Assembly (NCBI GenBank): GCA_016927595.1
Contig: JAFGMI010000042.1
Span: forward strand, 62,001 to 126,000
Length of the DNA stretch: 64,000 nucleotides
DNA from: Melioribacteraceae bacterium
GTDB taxonomy: Bacteria > Bacteroidota > Ignavibacteria > Ignavibacteriales > Melioribacteraceae
Reading direction: 5' to 3'
This document shows positions 38,578 through 49,175 of the stretch, piece by piece (position 1 is the stretch's first letter; every line of letters begins with the position of its first letter). The position numbers were made by a program, and so were the translations under genes. The notes beneath the pieces are model-generated. The model saw only the letters and a program-made list of their open reading frames with translations, was not told the DNA's origin and searched no databases.

Positions 38578-38991
38578 ATGCTTAAAATACCGAAAAAGAT
38601 AGAATATGCATTTTTAGCGCTGAAATATATTGCTGAGCATTCTGCAGATGAGTGTATCAATTCCAAGACTATTTCGAGAAACGCTGATATTCCACATGAT
38701 CTGACTGCGAAAATTCTGCAACAGCTGGTTAAACGTAAAATTATCTCATCACAGCAGGGTGCTAAAGGCGGTTATGTGCTAAACTACTCCCCTTTTGAAC
38801 TGAGTCTTGGATCCGTAATATCTGCTGTTGACGAAGAAGTTATGCTGACTAAATGTATGTTCGACGGAGCCTCAAAAGTGAGTTGTGAACGTTTTGATAA
38901 TTGCTGTTTAAGGGATCCGCTGAACAAAATCCAAAATAAAATAAACGAGTTATTTGATAAAACATTTTTGCAAGAAATAATCGGACAGTAA
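38578..38991 (+). CDS. Rrf2-family Fe-S-dependent regulator (IscR-like)
   Basis: Winged-helix regulator of 137 residues. Its DNA-binding part includes DIPHDLTAKILQQLVKRKI and the wing QQGAKGGYVL (near residue 60-70). After residue 95 it has C-x9-C-x5-CC (in TKCMFD, VSCERF, DNCCLRD), the Rrf2 pattern for a [2Fe-2S] or [4Fe-4S] cluster, though the first spacing is longer than in IscR. It heads an operon with a small unknown gene, iscA and sod, and has an IscR-like site just upstream, so it probably senses Fe-S status or oxidative stress. Confidence 0.9.
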   Translation: MLKIPKKIEYAFLALKYIAEHSADECINSKTISRNADIPHDLTAKILQQLVKRKIISSQQGAKGGYVLNYSPFELSLGSVISAVDEEVMLTKCMFDGASKVSCERFDNCCLRDPLNKIQNKINELFDKTFLQEIIGQ

Positions 38992-38992
38992 A

Positions 38993-39265
38993 ATGAAATC
39001 GACAGAAGAACGCTACAACGAATTACTGAGCAACAAATCGCCTTTTTTTCAATTCATGAGGGAAAGGTATCCGCTTTTTTTTAATTCAAACATATTTTTG
39101 CGAGATATTCAATACGCAATACGAACATATTTTGAGCGGAAGAACATTCTTATCAGTTACACTGAAGCTGAAGAACTGATGAAAAAGTTTACTCAACACC
39201 TGGAATCTGAAGGGCAATTAGTAAGGCTCAATTACAATTCCTGGAAAGTGAATTTTTCTTTATAA
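38993..39265 (+). CDS. Small conserved-looking protein of unknown function
   Basis: No family recognised. 90 residues, no signal peptide or membrane helix. Aromatic-rich and charged (FFQFMRERYPLFF near 18-30, DIQYAIRTYFERKNIL near 38-53), with mostly helical character. It starts one base after the Rrf2 stop and ends 30 bp before iscA, so it is translated in the same operon. The context, an Rrf2/IscA/SOD operon, suggests a link with iron-sulfur metabolism or oxidative stress. Confidence 0.75.
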   Translation: MKSTEERYNELLSNKSPFFQFMRERYPLFFNSNIFLRDIQYAIRTYFERKNILISYTEAEELMKKFTQHLESEGQLVRLNYNSWKVNFSL

Positions 39266-39295
39266 GCTTATGTTTAATATTAGAAAGGTTGTAAT

Positions 39296-39637
39296 ATGTC
39301 CATTATTCAGGATATAAGTATTACTGATAAAGCTTTAAAACAGATTTTAAAGATAAAGGATGAAAATGATATACCATCGGATTATGGCTTAAGAGTTGGT
39401 ATTAAAGGCGGAGGCTGTTCCGGATTAACATACAATATGGGTTTTGACGGCGAAACAAAAGAAGGCGACACAATTCTGGAGTATGGTGATCTTAAAATTT
39501 ATATAGACGGTAAATCTTTATTCTATTTAACAGGCACAGTACTTGATTTTTCCGACGGTCTTAACGGCAAGGGATTTGTTTTTAATAATCCTAATGCGAC
39601 AAAGACCTGCGGCTGTGGCGAATCATTCGGAGTATAA
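39296..39637 (+). CDS. iscA: Iron-sulfur cluster assembly A-type protein
   Basis: A-type carrier of the IscA/ErpA/SufA family that transfers Fe-S clusters to apo-proteins. The three conserved cysteines are in GGGCSGLTY (near residue 41) and the C-terminal TCGCGESF. 113 residues with the complete fold. Third gene of the Rrf2 operon; sod follows 16 bp later. IscA, ErpA and SufA cannot be told apart by sequence alone; the name is used for the family. Confidence 0.93.
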   Translation: MSIIQDISITDKALKQILKIKDENDIPSDYGLRVGIKGGGCSGLTYNMGFDGETKEGDTILEYGDLKIYIDGKSLFYLTGTVLDFSDGLNGKGFVFNNPNATKTCGCGESFGV

Positions 39638-39653
39638 AAAAGGTATAAGCAAA

Positions 39654-40370
39654 ATGAAAAGAAGAAATTTTTTAACATCTATCGGTCTTGCAGCAGTTGC
39701 AGCCGGTATGAACAAAGCCGAAAGTTTAACTGGCAAATTTCAATCAATTAATAGGAGTGAAATCATGGGCAAATTCGAGTTACCTGCGTTACCATACGCA
39801 TTCGATGCTTTAGAGCCGCACATAGATGCGAGAACAATGGAAATACATCATGGCAAACATCATAACGGTTATGTAAATAATCTTAACGCTGCGATTGAAG
39901 GCACTGATCTGGCTGGTAAAAGTCTTGAAGAGTTGCTGGCTAATGCTTCATCTAACACAGCTGTAAGAAACAACGGCGGTGGACACTGGAATCATTCTTT
40001 ATTCTGGGAAATCATGTCCCCGAACGGTGGCGGAGAACCAAACGGTGATCTGGCTGATGCTATTAACAGCGCCTTCGGTTCGTTTGAATCATTCAAAGAT
40101 CAGTTTTCAAAGGCTGCTGCAACAAGATTCGGCTCGGGTTGGGCCTGGCTTGTTGTTACTGATGGGAAACTGGTAATCACATCAACCCCGAACCAGGATA
40201 ATCCTCTTATGGATGTTGCTGAGGTTAAAGGAACTCCAATTCTTGGTCTCGATGTATGGGAGCATGCTTACTATTTAAATTATCAAAATAAACGCCCCGA
40301 TTATATAAGTGCCTGGTGGAATGTTGTTAATTGGGAAGAAGTAACAAAAAGGATGAAAAACGCAAAATAA
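39654..40370 (+). CDS. sodA: Superoxide dismutase, Mn-type, with N-terminal Tat-like signal
   Basis: Fe/Mn superoxide dismutase, converting superoxide to oxygen and peroxide. Metal ligands are in HHGKHH (near 70), NHSLFW, and the DVWEHAYY region; the GGGHWNH segment and the Gln in TPNQDNPL favour Mn over Fe. The 238-residue form begins [17 protein letters not shown], a Tat-type signal with paired arginines, so it may be exported. The core restarts at an internal ATG (39765), [13 protein letters not shown], preceded by AGGAGTGAAATC; this is a better ribosome site than that before 39654 and would give a cytoplasmic 201-residue SOD. A frame running back to 39543 is not plausible as a start. Confidence 0.93.
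   Translation: MKRRNFLTSIGLAAVAAGMNKAESLTGKFQSINRSEIMGKFELPALPYAFDALEPHIDARTMEIHHGKHHNGYVNNLNAAIEGTDLAGKSLEELLANASSNTAVRNNGGGHWNHSLFWEIMSPNGGGEPNGDLADAINSAFGSFESFKDQFSKAAATRFGSGWAWLVVTDGKLVITSTPNQDNPLMDVAEVKGTPILGLDVWEHAYYLNYQNKRPDYISAWWNVVNWEEVTKRMKNAK
39750..39767 (+). promoter_or_regulatory. Internal ribosome site and alternative start inside sod
   Basis: AATAGGAGTGAAATC followed by ATG, with AGGAG 7 bases from the ATG at 39765. It sits at the boundary between the Tat-type leader and the dismutase core, where it would produce a leaderless enzyme. Confidence 0.6.
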
Positions 40371-40398
40371 TTAGAATCTGGTAAATAACATTAATGTG

Positions 40399-40438
40399 AT
40401 GCCCGTCAGTTTGACTTGAACTTTCGGGCATTTTTTTT
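40399..40438 (+). terminator. Intrinsic terminator of the rrf2-iscA-sod operon
   Basis: Stem ATGCCCG (40399-40405) with CGGGCAT (40425-40431), 19-base loop, followed by eight T residues (40431-40438). It lies 28 bp past the sod stop. Confidence 0.88.
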
Positions 40439-40466
40439 AGATTTGCGTTGAAATAAAAAATCTTTT

Positions 40467-41096
40467 ATGAACGAAATTATACCCATATTTCCGCTTAATA
40501 TTGTCCTCTTTCCGGATTCGATTTATCCTTTGCATATCTTCGAAGTCCGGTATAAGAAGATGATTGACCGTTGTATCAATAATGATGAATATTTCGGTAT
40601 AGTATCTAAAATTGACTATGACATAGCAAAAATCGGATGCAGTGTAAGGGTTACGAGAGTTATTAAAACCTATGATAACGGAAGTATGGATATAATTGTA
40701 AAGGGATACAAAAGGTTCCTGGTTGAATCAACGAATCTTCATAAAGACGGCTACCTGGAAGCCGTTGTCACTCCTTTTAACGATAATGAATATCCGGATT
40801 TTAGCGACGACATATTTCAGCGCGCAATCAACAGGTTAAGAAACATTATAAAGAAGACATCAATTCAATTAAGCAACAGTTTCTGGGAAAATTTACGATC
40901 AGCCAAAGAGAAATCATATAAACTTGCAGAGAAAAGCGGTTTAAATTTGAGACAGCAGCAGGAAATATTATCACTGGCAAGCGAAAGAGACAGACTTGAC
41001 TATCTTGATGATCATCTTAAAAAGTTGGAAAACACTCTAGATAAAGCGAATACTATTAGAGAAATAATTATGAACGACGGTTATCTGAATCAATAA
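40467..41096 (+). CDS. Lon-protease N-terminal (substrate-binding) domain protein
   Basis: Stand-alone LON substrate-binding domain, 209 residues. N-terminal PIFPLNIVLFPDSIYPLHIFE (near 5-25) and the YKRFLVES segment are typical. There is no AAA+ or protease domain. Such proteins are widespread and often act as adaptors or have unknown roles. Transcribed alone after a clear terminator; convergent with atpC. Confidence 0.88.
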   Translation: MNEIIPIFPLNIVLFPDSIYPLHIFEVRYKKMIDRCINNDEYFGIVSKIDYDIAKIGCSVRVTRVIKTYDNGSMDIIVKGYKRFLVESTNLHKDGYLEAVVTPFNDNEYPDFSDDIFQRAINRLRNIIKKTSIQLSNSFWENLRSAKEKSYKLAEKSGLNLRQQQEILSLASERDRLDYLDDHLKKLENTLDKANTIREIIMNDGYLNQ

Positions 41097-41142
41097 CAAG
41101 AATTTGCCCACCGAATAATATTCCATTCAACTTCCGGGAAGA

Positions 41143-41562
41143 TTAGTTTTTATAATCTCCGCTTAATTTCAACCTGTTAACGGCTCTTTTCAATGCAGCT
41201 TCAGCGCGTGCAAGGTCAACTTTTTCCACCTGCTGCGCTTCCTTTGAAAGTCTTCTTCTTGCTCTTTCCATTGCTTCCCTGGCACGTTTAACATCTATCT
41301 CTTCGGGGCGTTCAAAACTTTCTGCCAACAGCAGTACTTTATTCTTAAGAACTTCTACGGTTCCTCCACCGGTAGCAAATCTGTAAACTGTTCCGTTGTT
41401 CTCTTCAATCTTCACAATACCTGTTTCAAAAGTACTTAGTATAGGTGCATGATTGTACAACACCTGAAAACTACCCGCACTGCCTGGAATTGTTACTGAG
41501 TTTGCCTGAGAACTGTAAACCACCTTAGACGGAGTAATTACATCGATATTAAGTGTTTTCAT
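41143..41562 (-). CDS. atpC: F1F0 ATP synthase epsilon subunit
   Basis: Central-stalk subunit with an N-terminal beta-sandwich (about 1-85; VITPSKVVYSSQANSVTIPG) and the two-helix C-terminal domain (about 88-139; RAREAMERARRRLSKEAQQ) that can inhibit ATP hydrolysis. Directly follows atpD (2 bp spacing). The other F1F0 genes are not in the window. Confidence 0.95.
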   Translation of the reverse strand: MKTLNIDVITPSKVVYSSQANSVTIPGSAGSFQVLYNHAPILSTFETGIVKIEENNGTVYRFATGGGTVEVLKNKVLLLAESFERPEEIDVKRAREAMERARRRLSKEAQQVEKVDLARAEAALKRAVNRLKLSGDYKN

Positions 41563-41564
41563 AT

Positions 41565-42992
<1,428 letters not shown>

Positions 42993-43047
42993 TTAATTTT
43001 TGAGAAACTACAAAATTATTGATTAAAGTAAATTTTTTCAAACTAAT

Positions 43048-44280
43048 TTATTTCAGATAGAGCATCTTTCTTGTCAAATAATCAGATTCAGTGATGATAC
43101 TATAAAAGTATATGCCGGATGCTAAGTTTTTTGCAGAAAAACGCACTATATGGATTCCGGGATTCAATTCTCCGGAAAATAATTCCGAGACCTCGTTACC
43201 CAATACATCGGTTACAAGTATTCTTCCAAACTCCCTTCTGCCTACAGAAAATTTGATTTCCGTTGACGGATTAAATGGATTCGGGTAATTCTGATAAAGA
43301 GTTACTGTTTCAGGTATATGATCCGCCGATTCAACAAATGTGGGCACCTCAAATTCCAGATCAATGTGAACCGGAAGATGGTCCGATGCCAGGTAAAGAG
43401 CATTCAGGAAAGAGAGATCCGATAAATCAAACGGTGCATCATTTATAGACTTATTGAAATGCTGACCATCATTCCCGGGTGTTGTGTATGAATTGTTACT
43501 ATATGTTATACCGCCGCTGTCAATTACAGCCTGCGACAACATAATAAAATCGAACCTGTCATCCATGCCTCCGGTAGAACCGCCGTCATTGTTCGGTGTT
43601 GCACCCGTACGGGTAGACTGCGTATGTATATCAGCATAATTCTGTGAATCATGCCATGAACCCGTCCGCAGCGGATCGATGAAATACCCCGAGGTTGACT
43701 GATCAACTAACCGCTGATAAGCAGTTTCTGAAGAGGTATAAAGATTAAAATCACCGCAGACAATATAATTTACACCATCCCGGAAGGTATCCGTTTTTAA
43801 CCGCAGCTGGTTTATTTCATTGAACCTTTGCTGACTGTCACTGTTGGTATTACCGGCTTTTAAATGTACAACGAATACAATTAGAGTATCATTCGTGATA
43901 TTGTGCTTTAAGGTATATTGCGGAATATCTCTCAGGACGGTCGGCAGGTAATCAAACTTTAATACTGTAAACAGAGAGTCTTTAAAGTACAAGCCGTTAT
44001 CAATATCAGTCGAAGGATTATTTCTGAAATAGCCTGCTCTGTATTCTTCACCGAGAACATTTTCGATAAACTGTGTTACGCCGTTAGTTGTTGTCATTTC
44101 CTGAAAAGCCAGAATGTCCGGATCTATTTCGTCAATTATTTTTCTGAAACTATCTTCGCGGTCAGCTCCTGAATTTGTAGGATAACGTAAGAGGTTATAG
44201 CTCATGAAACGCACTTTTTCCTGAGCGAAGTGAAATTGAAAGCTTAACAGCAGAATGAAGAGTATTATCTTTATTTTCAT
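43048..44280 (-). CDS. Secreted EEP-superfamily endonuclease/phosphodiesterase with T9SS sorting domain
   Basis: Extracellular hydrolase of the exonuclease-endonuclease-phosphatase fold. A signal peptide (about 1-19), SYNLLRYP near 27, FQEMTTT near 60, HLKAG near 138, VCGDFNLY near 170 and ASDHLPVHIDLEF near 299 give the complete catalytic set (Asn, Glu, His, Asp/Asn, Asp-His). After residue 330 comes NYPNPFNPSTEIKF and a sorting domain ending in RKMLYLK, so it leaves the cell by T9SS. DNase, RNase or sphingomyelinase-like activities all use this fold; the substrate is not fixed. Last of seven genes in a minus-strand block. Confidence 0.9.
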   Translation of the reverse strand: MKIKIILFILLLSFQFHFAQEKVRFMSYNLLRYPTNSGADREDSFRKIIDEIDPDILAFQEMTTTNGVTQFIENVLGEEYRAGYFRNNPSTDIDNGLYFKDSLFTVLKFDYLPTVLRDIPQYTLKHNITNDTLIVFVVHLKAGNTNSDSQQRFNEINQLRLKTDTFRDGVNYIVCGDFNLYTSSETAYQRLVDQSTSGYFIDPLRTGSWHDSQNYADIHTQSTRTGATPNNDGGSTGGMDDRFDFIMLSQAVIDSGGITYSNNSYTTPGNDGQHFNKSINDAPFDLSDLSFLNALYLASDHLPVHIDLEFEVPTFVESADHIPETVTLYQNYPNPFNPSTEIKFSVGRREFGRILVTDVLGNEVSELFSGELNPGIHIVRFSAKNLASGIYFYSIITESDYLTRKMLYLK

Positions 44281-44285
44281 ATTTA

Positions 44286-45368
44286 CTAATCGATTTCTGT
44301 GGATAGAATAAATCTAAGGATGCGGTTATTACCGGTATCCAGCACATAAAGAGTTTTATCATGATATGCCACCGCATGCGGTCTGCTCATAATTTCACTG
44401 CCACCGAACGATTCCATCTCATCCCCGAAATTGTTAAACTTAAATACACTGTCCTTAGCGGCGTCTGCAACATAAATATTATCGAAAATATCAAGAGCAG
44501 TGCCTTCAGGCTGAGAGAATTTGTTTAGTGACATAAGCTCATTTGTGAACGGTGAGAGCCTGCTTATGTATCCAGAAAATAACGGTGTCTGAATATACTG
44601 CAGATACTGGACTTTAAAACTGTTTTCCCCTTTCAGAGTTGTAATAATATCGAGACTTATCCGATTGAACGAAGTAAGCGATGATAATATATTTGCTGAA
44701 ACAACTCCCGAGCCCAGCGGTTCAATCATAGGCACACGACCGATGAGAGTATCCCTCTCAACCCCACGTCTTTCATAGTTGGAAAAGATAAGTATTGAAT
44801 TATCGGGATCGACAGGACTTGAATTAACAGTGCCTGTTCTGGAGATATAAAACATATTATTGTAGAAAACGCATGCTCCCGTATACTTTCTCCCAGGTCT
44901 GTCGAAGTCATATGCCGTTTTAGGCAGTAGTCTTTTTGCAGGTGCTGAGGAAAAATCGTGTCCGCCCTCGAAGAGGTTTATCTTAAACACTGCACTGTAT
45001 GTATTTGAAATTCCATTAATCGTGGTATCGAATTCTGCGCACACAATCAAGTTCAGTTTATAATCCTGGGCAAGTGCAACAGGTCGCTTTATACTTCTGC
45101 TCCCTTGAATTCTTCCCGAGATATCCATCATTACGATACGGTCGTTATCGGTATCGGCGATGTAGAGCAGCGGTTCCCTGCCTACAATCATATCCTGAGG
45201 ATAATTAAAGCCCGCCCAAACAGGATACTGCTGGATATAAAGCGTATCACCTATAATCTGATTTGCCGGATCCGATATTGTATTATCGGGAGCATCAAAT
45301 TTATCTGTGCAAGAGATAATGGTTGCTGCAGAGAATATTACTAATAATATTTTTAAAACTTTCGACAT
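44286..45368 (-). CDS. NHL-repeat putative lipoprotein
   Basis: 360-residue protein with a lipoprotein signal (IISC, Cys near residue 20) followed by a propeller-like fold with NHL-type blades: PLLYIADTDNDRIVMMD near 85, IFDNIYVADAAKDSVFKFN near 285 and KTLYVLDTGNNRILRF near 335. It should be surface- or periplasm-anchored. It starts one base into the PorV stop and ends 5 bp before the EEP gene, so it belongs to the same transcript. Function unknown; NHL propellers usually bind proteins or ligands. Confidence 0.82.
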   Translation of the reverse strand: MSKVLKILLVIFSAATIISCTDKFDAPDNTISDPANQIIGDTLYIQQYPVWAGFNYPQDMIVGREPLLYIADTDNDRIVMMDISGRIQGSRSIKRPVALAQDYKLNLIVCAEFDTTINGISNTYSAVFKINLFEGGHDFSSAPAKRLLPKTAYDFDRPGRKYTGACVFYNNMFYISRTGTVNSSPVDPDNSILIFSNYERRGVERDTLIGRVPMIEPLGSGVVSANILSSLTSFNRISLDIITTLKGENSFKVQYLQYIQTPLFSGYISRLSPFTNELMSLNKFSQPEGTALDIFDNIYVADAAKDSVFKFNNFGDEMESFGGSEIMSRPHAVAYHDKTLYVLDTGNNRILRFILSTEID

Positions 45369-46345
45369 TAATAAAGTCCCAGTAATATAGAAAATCTGTG
45401 TGCTGAACCTAGCCGTTCAAAACCGGAATATGCATAGTCTACTGTTACATCCGCAATACTCAAAGGCACCCTGAATCCGGCACCAAAAGTAAAGTCCTGT
45501 TCATCTACATTCAGTTTATATCCGCCTCTCAGGAAAGCAAGACTGTTCCAGGAGTACTCAAAACCAAATGATACGTTTTCACTGTTATCATTGGGATGAT
45601 TCAATTGTGCCGATGCAGTCAAACGATGATTATTATTCTGTATAGGCTCGAATGCAAATCCTATTCTGAACATTGTGGGCGGAGAGAAAGACTGCCAATC
45701 AGATTTCTTTCTTCCTCCGAACAAAATTACATCACCGTCGGGAGCCAGTTCGTTGCCGAAATTAGTTATAGCTACAGCAAATCTTGATGAACCCAATCCA
45801 GTCCAGTAAAGAGTACCCAGGTCAATCATAATACCGCGCATTTTCAGTTTATCGAGAGTTTCTTCTATATATCTGATAGTGCCGCCGAAACTGAACTGTT
45901 CCGTCATTTTTCGGGAATAAGAAACCGAAATTGCAATATCACCAACGGAAAAGTACTCCCCGGTTCCGAAAGGCATAACTTCAGTCGTTACAGGCATATC
46001 ATCCATATGAAGCGAAATGAACGACACACCAACGACGTCGTTTGCAGACAGCCTGTAAGCTGCTCCCAGAAACTCGTGCTTAATATCAGCCACCCATTCG
46101 TTATGTGAGAACATAATTTCATTTCTGTTCATATAAGCCATACCTGCGGGATTCCAGTAAAGGGATGAAGCGTCATCAGCAATGGATATAAATGCATCAC
46201 CCATTGCAGCAGCTCTTCCCCCCACACCAATTTTAAGAAATTGAGCTGTGGAGATGCCCGCTCTTTGTCCACCTAAAGTCGGGAATAACTGAGCCTCAAT
46301 TTTAATCAAAGGCAGTAATAATATAATCGCAATCAGTTTTTTCAT
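45368..46345 (-). CDS. PorV/UPF0164 family outer-membrane beta-barrel protein
   Basis: Outer-membrane beta-barrel of 325 residues with a signal peptide and the family opening GVGGRAAAMGDAF (near 41-53), SSLYWNPAGMAYM and many amphipathic strands ending with LLGLY. UPF0164/PorV proteins act in the T9SS: PorV shuttles cargo with C-terminal sorting domains to the sortase. Co-transcription with T9SS cargo (EEP and OB-fold-like proteins) fits such a role, although many paralogues in this phylum have no proven function. Confidence 0.88.
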   Translation of the reverse strand: MKKLIAIILLLPLIKIEAQLFPTLGGQRAGISTAQFLKIGVGGRAAAMGDAFISIADDASSLYWNPAGMAYMNRNEIMFSHNEWVADIKHEFLGAAYRLSANDVVGVSFISLHMDDMPVTTEVMPFGTGEYFSVGDIAISVSYSRKMTEQFSFGGTIRYIEETLDKLKMRGIMIDLGTLYWTGLGSSRFAVAITNFGNELAPDGDVILFGGRKKSDWQSFSPPTMFRIGFAFEPIQNNNHRLTASAQLNHPNDNSENVSFGFEYSWNSLAFLRGGYKLNVDEQDFTFGAGFRVPLSIADVTVDYAYSGFERLGSAHRFSILLGLY

Positions 46346-46367
46346 TTATAAACTATTTTTTATTCAA

Positions 46368-49175
46368 TTAAAACCTGAGTCCCAATCCTACTTTCACGTT
46401 TCGTCTTGTTAAATACCTTGCAGGATTAAACGGGAAAGTGCTGATAGGCGCCTGCAGATCGGGATATAAAGGATCGTTCCACGACGACGGTGTAGGATCG
46501 CCGTATTCATATGCCTCACCTGTGACAGGATTAATTATCGCTGAATTTTTTGTGTCAAGCAGGTTGTTTACCTCGATAAAGAGTGTAAGATCGAGTGCAC
46601 CCAGGTTTATACCTTTTTCAAAGTTAAGATCTATCCAGAACCAGTCGTCACCGATTTCATTGTACCGGTTATTGCGGATATATTCATATTCCGGTCTGCC
46701 GTCGGTATTATAACTGCCCGTGAAAACGGCAGGAGTATATCTTTTACCGGATTGAAAAAAGAATCTCAGATAAATATTATAATCGTCAAGAATGCCGGCG
46801 CCGAAATTAAACAACGGCTCGCCTGCGGGTACGAAAAAATTAAGCATCGATGTTATTGTAAATGGTCTGTCCCATGAAACAAATTCTTCTTTAATCGATT
46901 CATCAAGGTCACCTCTAAGTATCAGTACTCCCTCATCGGCAGAAGAACTTTTTCCTGTCACTATTGCATATGAAAATGTAAACATACCTGAGAACCATTT
47001 CCCGATTCGTTTTTTGTATTCAAGCTCAAGACCTCTTGACCGGGCATAATCCAGATTTGCATAAGTTATAAAGGATTGAGTTGCAAAACGTGCCGACTGG
47101 ATATTTGCCGTTCTGGTTCGTACATAATCGAATATATCTTTGTAATATGCGGTCACTGTTAAAACATCGTTTTGAGAGAATTGAGTTTTCAGACCCAGTT
47201 CGTATGCAACGGTAGTTTCAGGATTAAGATTCGGGTTTCCAAACCGTTGAAAAGACGACTGAGCATTCGTGGGACTTAGTTTGGCATAAACAAATTGAGG
47301 ACGGGGCCATTTATTGAAATGTCCGTAAGAAAAGAATAAAATCTGATTATCCGTAACCGGATGAGAAATACCGAGCCTGGGACTTAACCTCGCTTTAAAC
47401 CTTCTGTCACCAAACCATGGGAATGATTCATTTTTATATCTTTCTCTTGTTTCGTCGGGTATTGTCACAACATCCGGATTATTGACTGCATCATCAACAT
47501 ATTTACCCGGGAACCAGTAATCGAGACGCATTCCGAAATTAAGTATCATACCGCTGAAATTAATATTATCCTGAGCATAAAATGAACCACGCGCAGGATA
47601 TACTTTATAAATATCGTTATTCAGTCCCAGCTCACCTATCCATGGTCTGTAAAGATCTATTACCTGCATTTCCTGGAACACTAAATTAAAACCTGCTTTA
47701 AATTTATTTTTCTCGTCAAAGAAACTAGTCACATCGCCCTTTAACGAAAATTCTTCTATGTAATGATCGCGCCATGTTGATGGATTACCTACATCCCAGA
47801 ACCCATCACCCGGTATCACGCGAATTGTATCACCGTCGGTGTTGAAATACTCGAGTGGAAACGTAACAATATCTTTTCTCTCTTCGTACTCCGACCAGTG
47901 TTTTCCATTGGCATCAGCACGCAGATTTGAGAAGTAATGATTGATCTTAAATTCATAGAATGTCTTTGAGTTGAGTGTATGAGTCCAGCTTAACGAACTA
48001 TATTTATTATTATGAGTGAAAGTATTCGCATTATCAAGAATATTCTGAAAGTCGTACTGATAACCCGGACTCGGTTCAACGTATTCCAGATTAGCCTGCA
48101 ACGATTGGGAATTCTGGTTTATATTAACCGATTGGTTATAGGAATAAACAAGTTTCATGGTAGGACTAATACTGTATGTAAGCTTACCCAGCCAGAACCA
48201 GCTGTTTTCTGCTCTGGGAGCAAAACGCGTTCCATAAAATGTTGATGAATAGAGTTGTTTTGCTGTCGGCTTATAATGTCCCTGTGTAATGCCGTCACTA
48301 AGTCCGGCATAAAAACTTCCGAAGAAACTTATATCGCCCGGGAGATCCAGCCCAAGCATAGGTAAAAGGCTCGATGTAATAGGTTCAGGACCCGACAGAT
48401 TAGCTTCAACGATATCAAGGTTAAAAACAAACGGCGATGATTTGTCACCTAGATTATCACGTTTATACGAAATGTAACCTGCATAGTTTTGTCTTCCTTC
48501 CCTAGTCCTTACGTTTACAATTCCGGATGTAGCCTGTCCGAACTCTGCATTAAAACCGCCGGTAATTACCTCAACTTCTTCAATTGCATTAGAGCTTAGC
48601 TGCAGACCGAAACCCGTACCTGCCAAGGGATCCTGAACAGATACACCATCCAGTAAAAATGCGTTTTCATACGATCTGCCTCCCCTGATATGTATAGCAT
48701 TATCATCCTGTACAACACCAGCCTGCTGAGTTACAAGATCGGTGATATCTTCAACTATTGCCAGTTCGATATCTTCCTTTGATATTGTCCTTTTACTCTG
48801 AGTCTCCTCAACATCTATCAGGGGTTTATCACCTACAACTACCACATCCTTATCCAGAGTGAGAGAGGATTCTTCCATCTCAACATCTAACTTAAGAGTT
48901 CGGTTAGCCTGTATTTCAATTCCGGTGTACTGCCTGGTTTTATAACCGATGAATGTAACCTCGACTGTATAGATTCCCGGATTAATATTTTCAATTTTAT
49001 AGTTACCGTCATAATCCGAAGCGGCACCGTAATACGTGCCTTTTAGAATTACGTTTACACCGGGCAGAGCTTGTTTAAACTCATTATCGGTAATTACGCC
49101 TTCAAGACTCCCTTTCTGCTGGGCAGTTATACAGGTGGTGAAAATTAATAATATCGGAAGAATCAGTTTCTTCAT
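46368..49175 (-). CDS. TonB-dependent receptor with carboxypeptidase-like N-terminal domain
   Basis: Outer-membrane receptor of 935 residues. Order: signal peptide (about 1-18), carboxypeptidase-regulatory-like domain (about 22-105; GSLEGVITDNEFKQALPGVNV), plug (about 115-230; IHIRGGRSYENAFLLDGVSVQDP, SNAIEEVEVITGGFNAEFGQ), and a 22-strand barrel ending in VGLGLRF with a terminal aromatic residue. SusC-like layout, but no SusD homologue is seen nearby. The 4-bp overlap with the upstream 512-residue protein makes that protein a possible surface partner. Ligand not identifiable from sequence. Confidence 0.93.
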   Translation of the reverse strand: MKKLILPILLIFTTCITAQQKGSLEGVITDNEFKQALPGVNVILKGTYYGAASDYDGNYKIENINPGIYTVEVTFIGYKTRQYTGIEIQANRTLKLDVEMEESSLTLDKDVVVVGDKPLIDVEETQSKRTISKEDIELAIVEDITDLVTQQAGVVQDDNAIHIRGGRSYENAFLLDGVSVQDPLAGTGFGLQLSSNAIEEVEVITGGFNAEFGQATSGIVNVRTREGRQNYAGYISYKRDNLGDKSSPFVFNLDIVEANLSGPEPITSSLLPMLGLDLPGDISFFGSFYAGLSDGITQGHYKPTAKQLYSSTFYGTRFAPRAENSWFWLGKLTYSISPTMKLVYSYNQSVNINQNSQSLQANLEYVEPSPGYQYDFQNILDNANTFTHNNKYSSLSWTHTLNSKTFYEFKINHYFSNLRADANGKHWSEYEERKDIVTFPLEYFNTDGDTIRVIPGDGFWDVGNPSTWRDHYIEEFSLKGDVTSFFDEKNKFKAGFNLVFQEMQVIDLYRPWIGELGLNNDIYKVYPARGSFYAQDNINFSGMILNFGMRLDYWFPGKYVDDAVNNPDVVTIPDETRERYKNESFPWFGDRRFKARLSPRLGISHPVTDNQILFFSYGHFNKWPRPQFVYAKLSPTNAQSSFQRFGNPNLNPETTVAYELGLKTQFSQNDVLTVTAYYKDIFDYVRTRTANIQSARFATQSFITYANLDYARSRGLELEYKKRIGKWFSGMFTFSYAIVTGKSSSADEGVLILRGDLDESIKEEFVSWDRPFTITSMLNFFVPAGEPLFNFGAGILDDYNIYLRFFFQSGKRYTPAVFTGSYNTDGRPEYEYIRNNRYNEIGDDWFWIDLNFEKGINLGALDLTLFIEVNNLLDTKNSAIINPVTGEAYEYGDPTPSSWNDPLYPDLQAPISTFPFNPARYLTRRNVKVGLGLRF

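Noticed and set aside
39543..39653. Earlier start for superoxide dismutase
   Set aside because: The extra residues lie inside iscA in another frame and precede a good Tat-type leader; no homology.
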